The notes: generated by a model from the sequence alone, not told the origin. Counted from the stretch's first letter, positions 42,681-52,875 are shown. The stretch is 64,000 bases of DNA from Cryobacterium sp. PAMC25264 (GCF_019443325.1 NZ_CP080383.1:558001-622000), one strand, 5' to 3'. Numbers and translations: made by a program.

Positions 42681-43700
42681 TCACCGGCCCGCGCGCGACC
42701 AGTCCAGCAGCCTGTCGAGGGGCCAGGTGGTCACGATGCGGTCGGGTGGCACGCCCGCGGCAGCGGCCCGCTCGGCGCCGTAGGAGAGGAAATCGAGGTG
42801 GCCGGGGGCGTGCGCGTCCGTGTCGATGCTGAACAGGCAGCCGGCTTCGATCGCCAGCCTGATCAGGTCGTCGGGTGGGTCCTGTCGTTCCGGCCGGGAG
42901 TTGATCTCCACGGCGACGTCGTACTCTGCGCAGGCGGCGAACACCCGTGCGGCGTCGAAGGCAGACGGTGAGCGGGTGCCGCGAGAACCGGAGACCAGGC
43001 GCCCGGTGCAGTGGCCGAGCACGTTCGTGTGCGAGTCGCGGATGCCGGCCAGCATCCGTCTGGTCATGGCGATCGAGTCTTCGCGCAGCTTGGAGTGCAC
43101 ACTGGCGACGACCACATCGAGCCGTTCCAGCAGCTCGGGGGTCTGGTCGAGCCGGCCGTCCTCGAGGATGTCGACCTCGATGCCGGCAAGCAGCCGGAAG
43201 TCGTCGTCGGCCGCATCGTTTATCGCGGCGACCACGTCGAGCTGTTCCCGCAGCCGGTCGGCGCTGAGCCCCTGCGCCACGGTGAGGGAGGGAGAGTGGT
43301 CGGTCAGCGCCAGGTAGTCGCGGCCGAGCATCCGCGCCGTGGCCACCATGAGATAGATGGGAGTTGTGCCGTCGGACCACTCGCTGTGGCTGTGCAGGTC
43401 GCCCCGCAACGTTGCGAGCAGATCGTGGCCGCCGGCCGCGAGCGGCTGCCGCCCCTGCTGCCGGAGGTTGTCGAGGTAGTCGGGCAGACCATACAGCGAC
43501 TGGCCGATCACCTCGGCCGTGCGACCGCCGATGCCTGTCATCGCCCGCAACCTGCCGTCGTGCACCCGGTCGGCCAGCTCGTCGGCGTCCAGGCCCGCAA
43601 TAAGCGTGGCGGCCCGGCGAAAGGCCTGCACCTTGAAGGTGGGGGCCAGGTCGCGCTCCAGCCAGAAGGCGATCTCGGAGAGGGCATCGACGGCATCCAT
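42681..43700 (-). CDS. PHP-domain phosphoesterase (PolX C-terminal-like)
   Basis: This 339-residue protein begins with a PolX-like helix-hairpin-helix part ([17 protein letters not shown] ... [19 protein letters not shown]), followed by a PHP domain with metal ligands in [43 protein letters not shown] and [12 protein letters not shown]. The polymerase domain of PolX is absent. Such stand-alone proteins may be histidinol-phosphatase-like or DNA 3'-end processing enzymes. Confidence 0.87.
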   Translation of the reverse strand: MDAVDALSEIAFWLERDLAPTFKVQAFRRAATLIAGLDADELADRVHDGRLRAMTGIGGRTAEVIGQSLYGLPDYLDNLRQQGRQPLAAGGHDLLATLRGDLHSHSEWSDGTTPIYLMVATARMLGRDYLALTDHSPSLTVAQGLSADRLREQLDVVAAINDAADDDFRLLAGIEVDILEDGRLDQTPELLERLDVVVASVHSKLREDSIAMTRRMLAGIRDSHTNVLGHCTGRLVSGSRGTRSPSAFDAARVFAACAEYDVAVEINSRPERQDPPDDLIRLAIEAGCLFSIDTDAHAPGHLDFLSYGAERAAAAGVPPDRIVTTWPLDRLLDWSRAGR

Positions 43701-43750
43701 ACCGCCATGATCGGCCCGGACGGGTGAAAAGGGGAGGGGGATGCGGAATG

Positions 43751-44071
43751 TCAGGCCACGTCGAAGTGCGCCACGGTGAGCTCCCGGTCGATCAGGAACT
43801 GGTCGTCGGCCGGGTAGAACACTGCCATCTCGATGTCCTCGCCGGCGAAAGAGACGATGTCGGCGTGGGTGCGCCAGAACGAGATGGTGCGCACCTCGCA
43901 GCGGCCGTCCGGCAGGTCGCGGAAGACCGTCGCGGCACCGAGGTTGCCGTGGGTGGACCGGTAGTCGGCCAGCCCGGTGCGCTCGAGGTACGCGGTGTAC
44001 GCGCCACGGTCCTCCGGCCGGATCCAGCCGGTCCAGCTGCGCATCACGCTGCCCGCAGGCACATCGAACAT
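43751..44071 (-). CDS. Hypothetical protein, ABM/dimeric alpha-beta barrel-like
   Basis: This 106-residue protein starts at ATG 44071 after GAGGAGGACC. The sequence RGAYTAYLERTGLADYRSTHGNLGAATVFRDL and EVRTISFWRTHADIVSFAG fits the small dimeric ferredoxin-like fold of antibiotic-biosynthesis-monooxygenase proteins. The function is unknown. Confidence 0.7.
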   Translation of the reverse strand: MFDVPAGSVMRSWTGWIRPEDRGAYTAYLERTGLADYRSTHGNLGAATVFRDLPDGRCEVRTISFWRTHADIVSFAGEDIEMAVFYPADDQFLIDRELTVAHFDVA

Positions 44072-44123
44072 GATGGTCCTCCTCCCTCGCCGGTCACCCG
44101 CTAGCCGGGTCACCGGCGCTCAA

Positions 44124-44185
44124 CTGTTCCCGTTCCGGACTTCTGCGCCCGGTGTGCCGGGTGCAGATGTCCGTTGCGGGCACAG
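44124..44185. repeat. Palindromic intergenic repeat, family B copy 2
   Basis: The inner arms CGGACTTCTGCGCCCGG and CCGGGTGCAGATGTCCG lie around TGTG, and the outer arms CTGTTCCCG and CGGGCACAG also pair. It lies between divergent genes. Confidence 0.7.
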
Positions 44186-44236
44186 TAGCGCGATGGCGAG
44201 CCAGCGGGGGAGGGCCGGCGGTGCGAGAATGGGCCG

Positions 44237-44830
44237 ATGACGCTGCACCTCACCGGCGATACCGCCGCAGACTCCCTGCTCAGCGACGACCCGTTCGCGC
44301 TCCTCGTCGGCATGCTGCTCGACCAGCAGATCCCCATGGAGACCGCCTTCGCCGGGCCGGCGAAGATCCGCGACCGGCTGGGCACCCTCGATCCGGCGGT
44401 CATCGCGCGGTATGACCCCACCGAGTTCGTCGAGGTTTTCAGGCAGACTCCCGCGGTGCATCGGTTCCCCGGTTCTATGGCAGGCCGGGTGCAGAACCTG
44501 GCCGCGGTGGTCGCCGAGGACTGGCACGGCGATGCTGCCGCGATCTGGTCCGCCCCGAATGACGCCGGCACCGCCCCGGACGGCGCCGAGGTACTGCGCC
44601 GGCTGAAGGCGCTGCCTGGCTTCGGCGAGCAGAAGGCCAAGATCTTCCTGGCCCTGCTGGGCAAACGGCTCGGGGCCGAGGCCGCGGGCTGGCGGGAGGC
44701 CTCCGCCCCCTACGGCGAGGAGGGTTCGCTGCGGTCGGTGGCCGACATCGTCGACCAGGAATCTCTCGCCAAGGTGCGCGAGAGCAAGCGGGCAGCGAAG
44801 GCTGCGGCCAAGGAGTCCGCCGCGACGTAG
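44237..44830 (+). CDS. HhH-GPD-type base-excision repair protein
   Basis: This 197-residue protein has the actinobacterial HhH-GPD-like pattern: FALLVGMLLDQQIPMETAF at the start and the helix-hairpin-helix LKALPGFGEQKAKIFLALLGKRLG. It lacks the Fe-S cysteines of Nth. It probably removes a damaged base, but the substrate is not known. Confidence 0.87.
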   Translation: MTLHLTGDTAADSLLSDDPFALLVGMLLDQQIPMETAFAGPAKIRDRLGTLDPAVIARYDPTEFVEVFRQTPAVHRFPGSMAGRVQNLAAVVAEDWHGDAAAIWSAPNDAGTAPDGAEVLRRLKALPGFGEQKAKIFLALLGKRLGAEAAGWREASAPYGEEGSLRSVADIVDQESLAKVRESKRAAKAAAKESAAT

Positions 44831-44984
44831 CGGTGCGGCCGGTGCCCGTGGTCGGCGCCCTAGGCCGGGCTGAGCACGGCCGCGTTCGCACCACGATGCT
44901 CGGAGGCCACTGAGCCGCCGCAGGGCAGTCGCGGGAGAATGGATACACGCGACGACGAGCGCGGGACAGAAAGAGAGCGTACGG

Positions 44985-45713
44985 GTGGGCCCCCATTTCA
45001 GCGAGCAGACCTTCGACTTCCTCGAGGAACTCGAGCACCGCAACAACCGTGAGTGGTTCGAAGAGCACAAACCCACTTACGAACTCGAACTCAAGGCGCG
45101 GATGCTCGAGGTCATCGAGGCGATCAACGCCCGGTTGGAAACCTTCGCGCCCGAGCACCTCAGACGCGCGCCCAAGGCCATGCTGCGGATCTACCGCGAT
45201 GTGCGGTTTTCCAACGACAAGACGCCGTACAAGACCCACCTCGCGGCCAACTGGCCGCGGCAGGGTCTGGAGAAGACCGGGGGAGCCGGGTTCTTCCTGC
45301 AGGTGGGTGTGCACGGGGTGATGGTGGCCGCCGGCGCCTGGTCGCCCGGTTCGCCCCAGCTCCGGGCCATCCGCGAGTATCTCCTCGATCACCACGACGA
45401 ACTGCGCCAGCTGCTCGCCGCCGACCCGGTGACCCGGTTGGCCGAGCCGCTGGACGGGCGCCCGCTCCTCCGGGCGCCCCAGGGTTTCCCGGCCGAGCAC
45501 CCCGCGGCCGACCTGCTACGGGTACGCAGCTGGGCGCTGATCTCGCGGCTCCCCGGGGACGCCGCCCTCGGCGACGATTTCGTCGACGCCGTCACCGAGC
45601 GGTTCCAGGCGTTGGCCCCGCTGGTCGACTTCCTCAACGTGCCGCTGTCGACGGTCACCCCGCTCGAGCGGGAGGCATCCGCCGGTCGCCGGAACGTCAC
45701 GGTCGGCCGGTAG
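44985..45713 (+). CDS. DUF2461 domain protein
   Basis: This 242-residue protein matches the DUF2461 family: FDFLEELEHRNNREWFEEHK, then RIYRDVRFSNDKTPYKTHLAA and FFLQVGVHGVMVAAGAW. The GTG start at 44985 lies downstream of AGAAAGAGAG. The family is widespread, and its function is not established. Confidence 0.9.
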   Translation: MGPHFSEQTFDFLEELEHRNNREWFEEHKPTYELELKARMLEVIEAINARLETFAPEHLRRAPKAMLRIYRDVRFSNDKTPYKTHLAANWPRQGLEKTGGAGFFLQVGVHGVMVAAGAWSPGSPQLRAIREYLLDHHDELRQLLAADPVTRLAEPLDGRPLLRAPQGFPAEHPAADLLRVRSWALISRLPGDAALGDDFVDAVTERFQALAPLVDFLNVPLSTVTPLEREASAGRRNVTVGR

Positions 45714-45847
45714 GCCGCCGCAGCGACGCCCGCCGTTACCCGACCGTGCCCTGGGGAGCCACGGCCCGGGCCGGGGAATGCACGAGAATGGGACAGAAGA
45801 GTGGTCGCGGCCGAACCGGTCCAACGGGCCCTCAAAGGAGCAGCACA

Positions 45848-46156
45848 GTGACCGATCCTCGAGCCAAGATGGAGGGCAACAACCTCCTCGCACTGGGTGC
45901 GCCGCGATCGGACTGGACCAAGGCGCCCGGCCGGGTTCCCGGCTTCTGGGTGGCGTTGCTCGGCCTGGTCGTGTCCCTTGTCTTCCCGCTTCCCGCTCTG
46001 CTGGTGGCGGCCGTCGGGCTGCTCTTCACTCTGCAGGCCTACCGCGTCATCCCCGCGGGAGCCCGGGGCCGCCGCCTCACGCTGGCCGCCCTGGCCCTGG
46101 CCGGCGCCACCCTCGTGATAGTCGTGCTGCAGATCGTGCTCGCGCTGGTGCTCTAA
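45848..46156 (+). CDS. Small membrane protein (102 aa)
   Basis: This protein starts at GTG 45848 with AAAGGAG upstream. A soluble head of about 30 residues is followed by three hydrophobic segments (VALLGLVVSLVFPLPALLVAAVGLLF, then LALAGATLVIVVLQIVLALVL). It resembles DUF4190-like small membrane proteins but has no clear motif. Confidence 0.7.
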   Translation: MTDPRAKMEGNNLLALGAPRSDWTKAPGRVPGFWVALLGLVVSLVFPLPALLVAAVGLLFTLQAYRVIPAGARGRRLTLAALALAGATLVIVVLQIVLALVL

Positions 46157-46210
46157 GCGTTTTCAGATTGGAGCCACAGTCGGCACCAGTGCACTGCTAG
46201 CGTTCGCGTC

Positions 46211-47287
46211 ATGAGAACACCTCGTCGACCGGGCAATCCTCTCCTCGCTGTCAGCCTCCTGACCGTCACTGCCCTCCTCCTGTCCGGCTGCGCACCCGCC
46301 TCGCCGGCCCCGCCAGTGTCCGAGAGCGCGACGCCACCGGCCACTGTCAATCTCACGCCGGCGGCTCCAGCGGCCCCCGCCCAGCTGCTGGACGGCGACT
46401 GCTCGGCACTGGCCACTGACGACGCGGTGAGCGCCCTGCTCGGCACGGTGGTGTCGGCGCAGACGGGGTTCGTGGACGAACCCAGCGCAAACGCCGTGAC
46501 CACGATCGGCGGAATCCAGTGCCGCTGGGCGGAGCCCGCCGGAGTGACCGGCGTGACCGGAGCCTCCCTCACCACGGTGATGGTCGGGTCCGATGCCGTC
46601 GAGACGACCCCTGACGCCGTCGAGTGCTCCGAGGCGTCGTTCGACGCCAGCGGCGCACTCGCCAGCACGTGTTCCTTCAGCGTCAGCTCGGGTTCGGTCT
46701 GGCTGAGCGGTGTCGCCGCCATGGCGGCCGGCGCCGACGAGGAGGACGCCCGCGCCGCGGTAGCCGCGGTGGGCGACATCATCCGGGCGCTGCCGGCCCC
46801 GCGACCCGTTGGGCCGAGTGCGACCGCACGGGTGTGGACGGCCACCGGATGCGCGGATCTGTCGGCTCGGGCCGGTCTGCCCGACCTCCTCGACAGCCCC
46901 GGTCTGCGTGTGGACGACGCGGACTCTTCGGGTGGGCAGCGGGCCGCGGGAAACGGTGCCGCGCTCGCTGCAACGGGGTTCTTCGGGTGCAGCTGGTACC
47001 ACGACGGGGACACCCCGTCAGGGGAAGTGAGCGGCTTCACCAGCGAGGCCCTGCCTGGCGGAGCCTGGGCGCAGACCCAGGTGCTGGTTGTGCCGGGCGC
47101 CACAGTTGTGGACCTGGCCGGGGTGGACCTGGCCGTTCGGGTGCCGATGGACGAGGAGGTGACGGGCGTCGCCGAGGTTCTCAACGTGTTCGATGGCGCG
47201 AACTGGCTTCAGGTTTCTGGTGCCGGAGAGCTGTCAGCGCTCGAGCCAGCGGTCGTCGCGCTGGTGGCCGCGCTCAATGCCGGCTGA
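46211..47287 (+). CDS. Lipoprotein of unknown function (358 aa)
   Basis: The lipobox is LLLSGCAP (Cys about residue 27). Two similar halves can be seen, each with a cysteine pair (GDCSALATDDAVSALLG ... GIQCRW and TGCADLSARAGL ... FGCSWYHDG), which suggests an internal duplication of an extracellular domain resembling DUF3558. The function is unknown. Confidence 0.72.
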   Translation: MRTPRRPGNPLLAVSLLTVTALLLSGCAPASPAPPVSESATPPATVNLTPAAPAAPAQLLDGDCSALATDDAVSALLGTVVSAQTGFVDEPSANAVTTIGGIQCRWAEPAGVTGVTGASLTTVMVGSDAVETTPDAVECSEASFDASGALASTCSFSVSSGSVWLSGVAAMAAGADEEDARAAVAAVGDIIRALPAPRPVGPSATARVWTATGCADLSARAGLPDLLDSPGLRVDDADSSGGQRAAGNGAALAATGFFGCSWYHDGDTPSGEVSGFTSEALPGGAWAQTQVLVVPGATVVDLAGVDLAVRVPMDEEVTGVAEVLNVFDGANWLQVSGAGELSALEPAVVALVAALNAG

Positions 47288-47397
47288 GAGTACGGCTCGG
47301 AGGAATGCGATCGTTCTCTGGCCGGGGACTCGGTCGGGTCGCTAGAGTCGAGTCCCGGTGCCACTCGGTGCCCCGATAGTCCAAAGGGGACGAGACC

Positions 47398-47823
47398 ATG
47401 TTTCTTGCCGAACTCAACTGGCTGGCCATCCTGGTCGCCACGCTGGCCGCTTTCGTGGCCGGCGCCGTCTGGTTCGGCCCCAAGACCTTCTTCCCGCTGT
47501 GGTGGAAGCTCATGGGCAAGGGGCCCGGAGAGGAACCTGGCACCGGCAACATGGTGGTGCTGTTCGGGTCGACCTTCGTCGCAGCCCTCGTGGAGGCGAC
47601 GGCCGTCGCCTCCGTCATCTACTTCGTGGCCGCGGCAGACCCCGGCTTCGGCACCCTGCAGGGCGGCCTCACCGGGCTGCTTCTCGGCGTCGGTCTTGCG
47701 GCCGCGTCCTCGTTGTCGCACCGGCTCTTCGCCGGGCACGGATTCCGGGTCTGGGCGATCGAGGTGGGCAGCGACGTCGTGAACCTCACCATCATGGGCC
47801 TGATCCTCGGCAGCTGGCGGTAG
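47398..47823 (+). CDS. DUF1761 membrane protein
   Basis: This 141-residue protein has four transmembrane helices and the DUF1761 start (LNWLAILVATLAAFVAGAVWFG PKTFFPLWWKLMGK). The C-terminus reads AIEVGSDVVNLTIMGLILGSWR. The role is unknown. Confidence 0.85.
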   Translation: MFLAELNWLAILVATLAAFVAGAVWFGPKTFFPLWWKLMGKGPGEEPGTGNMVVLFGSTFVAALVEATAVASVIYFVAAADPGFGTLQGGLTGLLLGVGLAAASSLSHRLFAGHGFRVWAIEVGSDVVNLTIMGLILGSWR

Positions 47824-47850
47824 CGCTCGAGCAGCGCTCGAGGCCGGTCA

Positions 47851-47912
47851 ACTGGTCCTGATGCGGGCAATTGGTCCCGGCGCACCGGGTGCAGATGTCC
47901 GCACGGGGACCA
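47851..47912. repeat. Palindromic intergenic repeat, family B copy 3
   Basis: The inner arms CGGGCAATTGGTCCCGG (47864-47880) and CCGGGTGCAGATGTCCG (47885-47901) lie around CGCA. The outer ACTGGTCC pairs with GGGACCA. The repeat starts 28 bp after the DUF1761 gene. Confidence 0.7.
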
Positions 47913-48049
47913 CGTCCCGGGTCGGTGGGGCCGGCGGGTGGTGGGGACCACGCGGCGTTGTACCTGGAAGCCGCCCAGATACAGGAGCACGTCGGATTAG
48001 GTCCGCGGCCAGGAGCGGCAACCGGGCCTGCGTGAGCACCGCCAGGCCG

Positions 48050-48325
48050 TCAGCTACCGCCGAGCAGCGCCGCGCCCAGGGTCAGATAGGCCGCGGCATA
48101 GCGCCGCATCCGCCGGGGCTGCCGCCCAGTGCGAGGGTGCGGGCGCGAGCCGGCCCGAGCGCATCCGTCGAGCCGGAACCACCCTTCATGACCGTGCAGC
48201 CTGCCGTCCAGTTCGAACCCGCTGGCCGTGATCGAGCCGTTCGCGAACCTGTCGTGCCGGGGAATGGGCAGGCCCGGCGTCGGTTGGGCTGACTCGGGTG
48301 TGGGGGTGGGCGACGAAGGTGGCAT
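48050..48325 (-). pseudogene. Possible MORN-like protein remnant
   Basis: In the otherwise gene-free stretch 47824-48686, the minus strand encodes HDRFANGSITASGFELDG and HGHEGWFRLDG, which recall small MORN-like proteins of actinobacteria (pattern FADGSxxxxGxxLDGxxHGxWxFxRxDG). The C-terminal part does not match and the ribosome binding site is poor. It may be a decayed gene. I see nothing else in the rest of this stretch apart from the family B repeat. Confidence 0.35.
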
Positions 48326-48686
48326 GCCTGAATGCTGCAGCGAAAAGACTCGCCGCCCCAGCGTCGGCGGCAAGGATTCTCCGATCGCCTGCCTGCGGCA
48401 TCACGAACGGCTGAACCACTGGGATGCGCGGTCCGGGGGGAGCTCCGGCGCATCCATACGGTCGGGCGGTGTTACTTCCGGGCCGGAACCAAGGCGTAGG
48501 GTGTAACGCAAACGGGGGGCATTGTGGACGGGGCAGCGTGATGCCGCCCATCCGGGCCTGTGGGCGCAGTACCGGCCGACAAACCGTTCCCGGCCTGATG
48601 GCGTGCCGGTGAACGCGCGGCCGCGCATCCGGTGTCACCGGAAGCACTCGCCCGAGCATCGATTTCACGCGCAGGGGGAACCAGCC

Positions 48687-49487
48687 ATGACCGACTCTCA
48701 CAGCGGACCCGCGGGAGCGAACGGCCAGGCACCGGGTACGGCGGAGCATGCCGTCGTGGCACAGGACTTGCGCAAGAGCTACGGCCGCGGCGAGTCGGCC
48801 GTCGCCGCTCTCGACGGGGTGTCGGTGGTGTTCCCGCGTGGGCAGTTCGCCGCGGTGATGGGGCCGTCGGGGTCGGGCAAGTCCACCCTGATGCAGTGCC
48901 TGGCCGGACTGGACTCCGTGACCGGAGGCACGGTCTGGATCGACGGCACACCGATCACCGGGCTGCGGGACCGGGGCCTCACCCGGCTGCGCCGGGACAA
49001 GATCGGGTTCGTCTTCCAGGCCTACAACCTCGTTCCCACTCTGACCGCCCGGCAGAACATCGTGCTGCCCCTCGCCTTGGCCCGGCGCCGGGTGGACCGG
49101 ACCTGGTTCGATGAGGTCGTGCAGACCCTCGGGCTGACCGGTCGGCTGAAGCACCGCCCGCACGAACTCTCCGGCGGCCAGCAGCAACGCGTGGCCGTGG
49201 CGCGGGCACTGCTCGGCCGGCCGGCCGTGATCTTCGCTGACGAACCGACGGGCAACCTCGATTCGGTGGCCGGCGCCGAGGTGCTCGCGCTGCTGCGCAC
49301 CAGCGTTCAACAGTGGGGCCAGACCGTCATCATGGTCACCCACGATGCCGTCGCGGCTTCCTGGTCCGACCGGGTCGTGTTCCTCGCGGACGGCCGCATC
49401 TCCGGTGAACTTCACGACCCTACGGTCGACTCGGTGCTCGCCGCGCTGCACGGCGCCCGCCCGGCGCACGACCGGTCGCTGGCGTGA
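48687..49487 (+). CDS. ABC exporter ATP-binding protein (MacB/LolD type)
   Basis: This 266-residue ATPase has Walker [11 protein letters not shown], the Q-loop region [19 protein letters not shown], signature LSGGQQQRV and Walker [13 protein letters not shown]. The sequence is typical of the MacB/LolD/FtsE group that works with FtsX-type permeases, and such a permease gene overlaps its stop. Likely roles are export or extraction of lipoproteins, peptides or drugs. Confidence 0.93.
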   Translation: MTDSHSGPAGANGQAPGTAEHAVVAQDLRKSYGRGESAVAALDGVSVVFPRGQFAAVMGPSGSGKSTLMQCLAGLDSVTGGTVWIDGTPITGLRDRGLTRLRRDKIGFVFQAYNLVPTLTARQNIVLPLALARRRVDRTWFDEVVQTLGLTGRLKHRPHELSGGQQQRVAVARALLGRPAVIFADEPTGNLDSVAGAEVLALLRTSVQQWGQTVIMVTHDAVAASWSDRVVFLADGRISGELHDPTVDSVLAALHGARPAHDRSLA

Positions 49488-52006
49488 TTCGGGTCCTCCT
49501 CTCCGGACTGCGGGCCACGCTGGCACGATTGCTCGCCACCGGGCTGGCGGTGGCGCTGTCGGTGGGGTTCGTCGTGGCGACTCTCACCCTGTCGGCCACC
49601 TTCACCCGAACCACCGCCGACTCCCTCGCGGCGAGCATGGCCAAGGCCGAGGTCTCGGTCACGCCGGAGGCGACGATGGTGGCCACCTCCGACCCACGGC
49701 ACTCCACCGATGTGCTCCTCGACCTGCTGCCCGCCGTGCAGGCCGTGCCGGGCGTGGCCGGCGCCGATGTGGACCGGTTGGCCTATGTGGACCTGAGGTT
49801 CGGTGAGACCCGGAGCGTGGCGCAGCTCAGCGTGGTGCTCGACGATTCGGTGCGCTGGCAGACCCTGGCCTCGGGGCGCTGGCCGCAGAGCGTCACCGAA
49901 GCGACTCTCGACCAGCCCGCTGCTGAGTCGATCGGGCTGAGCGAGGGCGATACCGTCACGGTGGCCGCGGTCGGCTCCGGCGTGAGCGCCAGCACCGTGA
50001 CGGTCGTCGGCATCACCGCGCCGCAGGTCGCCGGCGTCGACACCGGCGCGCCCACTCTCCTGATGCCGGCCGAGGCCCTCGCCGACCCGGCCCTTTTCGC
50101 GCTGTCCACCTCGATCCTTGTGGCCGGCGTGCCCGGCACCGACACCGCCGCGGATGCCGACGCGCTCGCCGCCGCCGTGAGCACGGCCGTCGCCGGGGCA
50201 TCGGGCGTCGTGGTGCAGACGCGGGCCGAGGCCGTGGGCGATCAGACCGCTCAGCTGTCCGGCAGTGCCACCGTGCTCACCAGCATCCTGTTGGCGTTCG
50301 CGACCATCGCCCTGTTCGTCGCCGCCATCGTGATCGCCAACACCTTCCAGGTGCTGGTCAGCCAGCGCACCCGGGAACTGGCGCTGTTGCGCTGTGTGGG
50401 CGCCAGCGCGGGGCAGGTGCGGCGGTTGGTGCTGGGGGAAGCGCTGCTGCTGGGAGTGGGCGCGTCGGTGCTCGGGGTGGGTATCGGCCTGGCCGGGGCA
50501 ACCGTGCTGGCCGAGGTGAGCCGGGACAGTGCTTCCGGCCTGCACCTGGGTCAGCTTGTGATCGACCCGGCGCTGTTGGCCATCGGGTTCGGCGTCGGTG
50601 TGCTGCTCACCCTGGTGTCGGCGCTCGGGCCCGCACACCGGGCCACCCGGGTGCGTCCCATCGCCGCGCTGCGGTCGGTGTCCGCCGGTGCCGGTATGCG
50701 CCGGGGCCTGATCGGCTTTGCGCTCGCCATCGTGCTGGTTGCGGGCGGTGGCGCCGGGCTCTATCTCGGAGCGACCCGGTCGGGGCTGGCCCTGGCCGTG
50801 GTCTCCGGGGTCGTGAGTTTCCTGGGCATCCTGCTGGCGTCCGCGCTGTTCATTCCGTGGATCGTGCGCACGGCCGGCGCCATCATCGGGTGGACCTCGG
50901 CGCCCGCCCGGCTCGCCGCGCTCAACGCCACCCGCAATCCGGCCCGCACGGCCTCGACGGCCGCCGCGCTGCTCGTGGGGGTGACCCTGGTGACCATGAT
51001 GGTCGTGGGGGTGACCTCGGTGCGGGTGTCGATCGGCGAGCGGATCGACCTCAAGCGCCCGGTGGACCTCACCGTTCAGTCTGCCGACCCGGCGGGCCTC
51101 AGCCCGGAGCAGGAATCCGGTATCACCGACATGACCGACGTGGCCGGCTCGACGTCGGTGGATTCGGCCCGGGTCACGATCACGGCGGGTTCTGCGGCCC
51201 CGGTGATCCTCGGCGCGCGGGGGCTCGACCCGGCCCGAGCACAGCACGTCGCCCGCTCGACAGTGGTCGTGCCGCAGAACGGGCAGCTGCTGCTCAATCC
51301 GGCGGATGCGGGCGCGCTGCACGACGGTGACCAGGTGACGGTGAGCGGGGATGCCGGCAGCGCCGACCTGACGGTGGCGCTGGAGGAGACCGCTCCGCGG
51401 AAACAGGCAACGCTCACCAAGACCGACCTCCTCGGGCTGGTCGCGACTCCGGTCATCCGGCAGGTGCAGCTGCGCCTCAACGACGAGATCACCAGCAGCC
51501 AGGTGCAGCAGTTGAGCACCGACATCCTCTCGGTGAGCGATCAGTTCACCGTGGGCGGTGGGGCACCGGAACGGACGTACTACGAACAGCTTCTCGATGT
51601 GATGCTGCTCATTGTGCTGGCCCTGCTCACCATGGCGGTCGTCATCGCCTGTGTAGGCGTCGCCAACACCATGGCCCTGTCGGTGTTCGAACGGCGCCGC
51701 GAATCAGCCCTGCTGCGCGCCCTGGGCCTCACCCGCGGCCAGTTGCGGCGGATGCTCGGCATCGAAGCGACGCTGATCACCGTGGTGGCCGCGGCATGCG
51801 GTATCGGGCTCGGCGTGCTCTACGCCTGGGCGGGGCTGTCCGCGGTGTCGCTGCAGGCACAGAAGCTCGGGCTGACCGTGCACCTGCCCTGGCCGCAACT
51901 CGGGCTGGTGCTGCTCGGCGCGCTCGTGGCGGGGCTGATCGCCACCATCGTGCCGGCCTCCGGCGCGGCTCGGCGGTCACCGGTCGAGGGGCTCATGCAC
52001 GAGTAA
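49484..52006 (+). CDS. ABC exporter permease, FtsX/MacB type (duplicated)
   Basis: This 840-residue membrane protein starts at GTG 49484 over the ATPase stop. It has an N-terminal helix, a large outside domain (about residues 45-250), three helices with SQRTRELALLRCVGASAGQVRR, a fourth helix region, a second outside domain (about residues 500-680) and a final FtsX domain with FERRRESALLRALGLTRGQLRRMLG. Two FtsX repeats in one chain are typical of actinobacterial members. The substrate is unknown. Confidence 0.92.
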   Translation: MIRVLLSGLRATLARLLATGLAVALSVGFVVATLTLSATFTRTTADSLAASMAKAEVSVTPEATMVATSDPRHSTDVLLDLLPAVQAVPGVAGADVDRLAYVDLRFGETRSVAQLSVVLDDSVRWQTLASGRWPQSVTEATLDQPAAESIGLSEGDTVTVAAVGSGVSASTVTVVGITAPQVAGVDTGAPTLLMPAEALADPALFALSTSILVAGVPGTDTAADADALAAAVSTAVAGASGVVVQTRAEAVGDQTAQLSGSATVLTSILLAFATIALFVAAIVIANTFQVLVSQRTRELALLRCVGASAGQVRRLVLGEALLLGVGASVLGVGIGLAGATVLAEVSRDSASGLHLGQLVIDPALLAIGFGVGVLLTLVSALGPAHRATRVRPIAALRSVSAGAGMRRGLIGFALAIVLVAGGGAGLYLGATRSGLALAVVSGVVSFLGILLASALFIPWIVRTAGAIIGWTSAPARLAALNATRNPARTASTAAALLVGVTLVTMMVVGVTSVRVSIGERIDLKRPVDLTVQSADPAGLSPEQESGITDMTDVAGSTSVDSARVTITAGSAAPVILGARGLDPARAQHVARSTVVVPQNGQLLLNPADAGALHDGDQVTVSGDAGSADLTVALEETAPRKQATLTKTDLLGLVATPVIRQVQLRLNDEITSSQVQQLSTDILSVSDQFTVGGGAPERTYYEQLLDVMLLIVLALLTMAVVIACVGVANTMALSVFERRRESALLRALGLTRGQLRRMLGIEATLITVVAAACGIGLGVLYAWAGLSAVSLQAQKLGLTVHLPWPQLGLVLLGALVAGLIATIVPASGAARRSPVEGLMHE

Positions 52007-52047
52007 CGGCCGCTCACCGGCATCCGCTCGCCCGCCCGGCTCGACGG

Positions 52048-52785
52048 TCAGGAGTTCCGGCCCGGGTCGTCCGGGCCGAGGTCGTCCGCATCGAGGTCGT
52101 CGGGGCCGGGCAGCCGGAAGGCGTCGGCGGCCGCCTCGGTGTGGTCGAAGATTGCCCGGAGCAGGCCCGCCATCGTGGTGGACCTGAGCATGTCGACCTG
52201 GTCGAGCGGTCCTACCGGGGCGATGCCGGCCAGCTGCCAGGCGGCCTCAACCGGATCCTCGGAGAGCGCCACATCGGCCGACCAGGCGTCGTCGGTGAAC
52301 TCGCTGGCCAGCGACAGGGTCCGGCGCACGGTCTGCTCGGCCAGCACCCGCAGGGGCTTGAGGGCGTCATCCCAGACCAGGGGCGGCAGCTCACGCACCA
52401 CGGCTTGCGGGTACGGAGCGCCGTCGCTCCACTCGACGACCTCGATGCGCCGGTCGCCCTGGGCCACAAGGCCGACGAAGCCCTCCGGAGCCACGAGCTC
52501 GATCACCTGGGCCACGGTTCCGGTGCTGAAGGCGTGCTCGCCGCCGCCCACCTCCTGGCCGCGTTCGATGAGCACCACGCCGAACTCGGCCGGCTCCGAT
52601 TCCAGGATGCGCGCCAGCATCATCAGGTACCGCTCCTCGAAGACCCTCAGCTGCAGGGGCATATAGGGAAAGAGCACCGATCCGAGTGGGAACATCGGCA
52701 GGTCGCCGGGGTCGGCCGGCTCCTGCGTATCAGGCGAACGGTCCGGTGTACCGGGTTCGTCGGGCGTGTTCCCTCGATTGGACAT
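52048..52785 (-). CDS. Lon N-terminal (LON substrate-binding) domain protein
   Basis: This 245-residue protein has the stand-alone LON domain: LPMFPLGSVLFPYMPLQLRVFEERYLMM, then GVVLIERGQEVGGG and FSTGTVAQVIE. There is no ATPase or protease domain. Such proteins are common in actinobacteria and may present substrates for degradation. The N-terminus (30 residues) and C-terminus are acidic and disordered-looking. Confidence 0.9.
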   Translation of the reverse strand: MSNRGNTPDEPGTPDRSPDTQEPADPGDLPMFPLGSVLFPYMPLQLRVFEERYLMMLARILESEPAEFGVVLIERGQEVGGGEHAFSTGTVAQVIELVAPEGFVGLVAQGDRRIEVVEWSDGAPYPQAVVRELPPLVWDDALKPLRVLAEQTVRRTLSLASEFTDDAWSADVALSEDPVEAAWQLAGIAPVGPLDQVDMLRSTTMAGLLRAIFDHTEAAADAFRLPGPDDLDADDLGPDDPGRNS

Positions 52786-52875
52786 GTCCCCAGCGAAGCA
52801 CGCTCGCGCCGCAATTCCAAGCGTTACGACGGGCCGGCCCGCAACTGCCGCACCGGCTTCGGGGCCGGCGGCCGT

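Noticed and set aside
47861..48292. Open frame of 143 codons on the plus strand
   Set aside because: It runs through the family B palindrome and is Pro/Arg/Gly-rich without any domain; it looks like a chance frame in GC-rich DNA.
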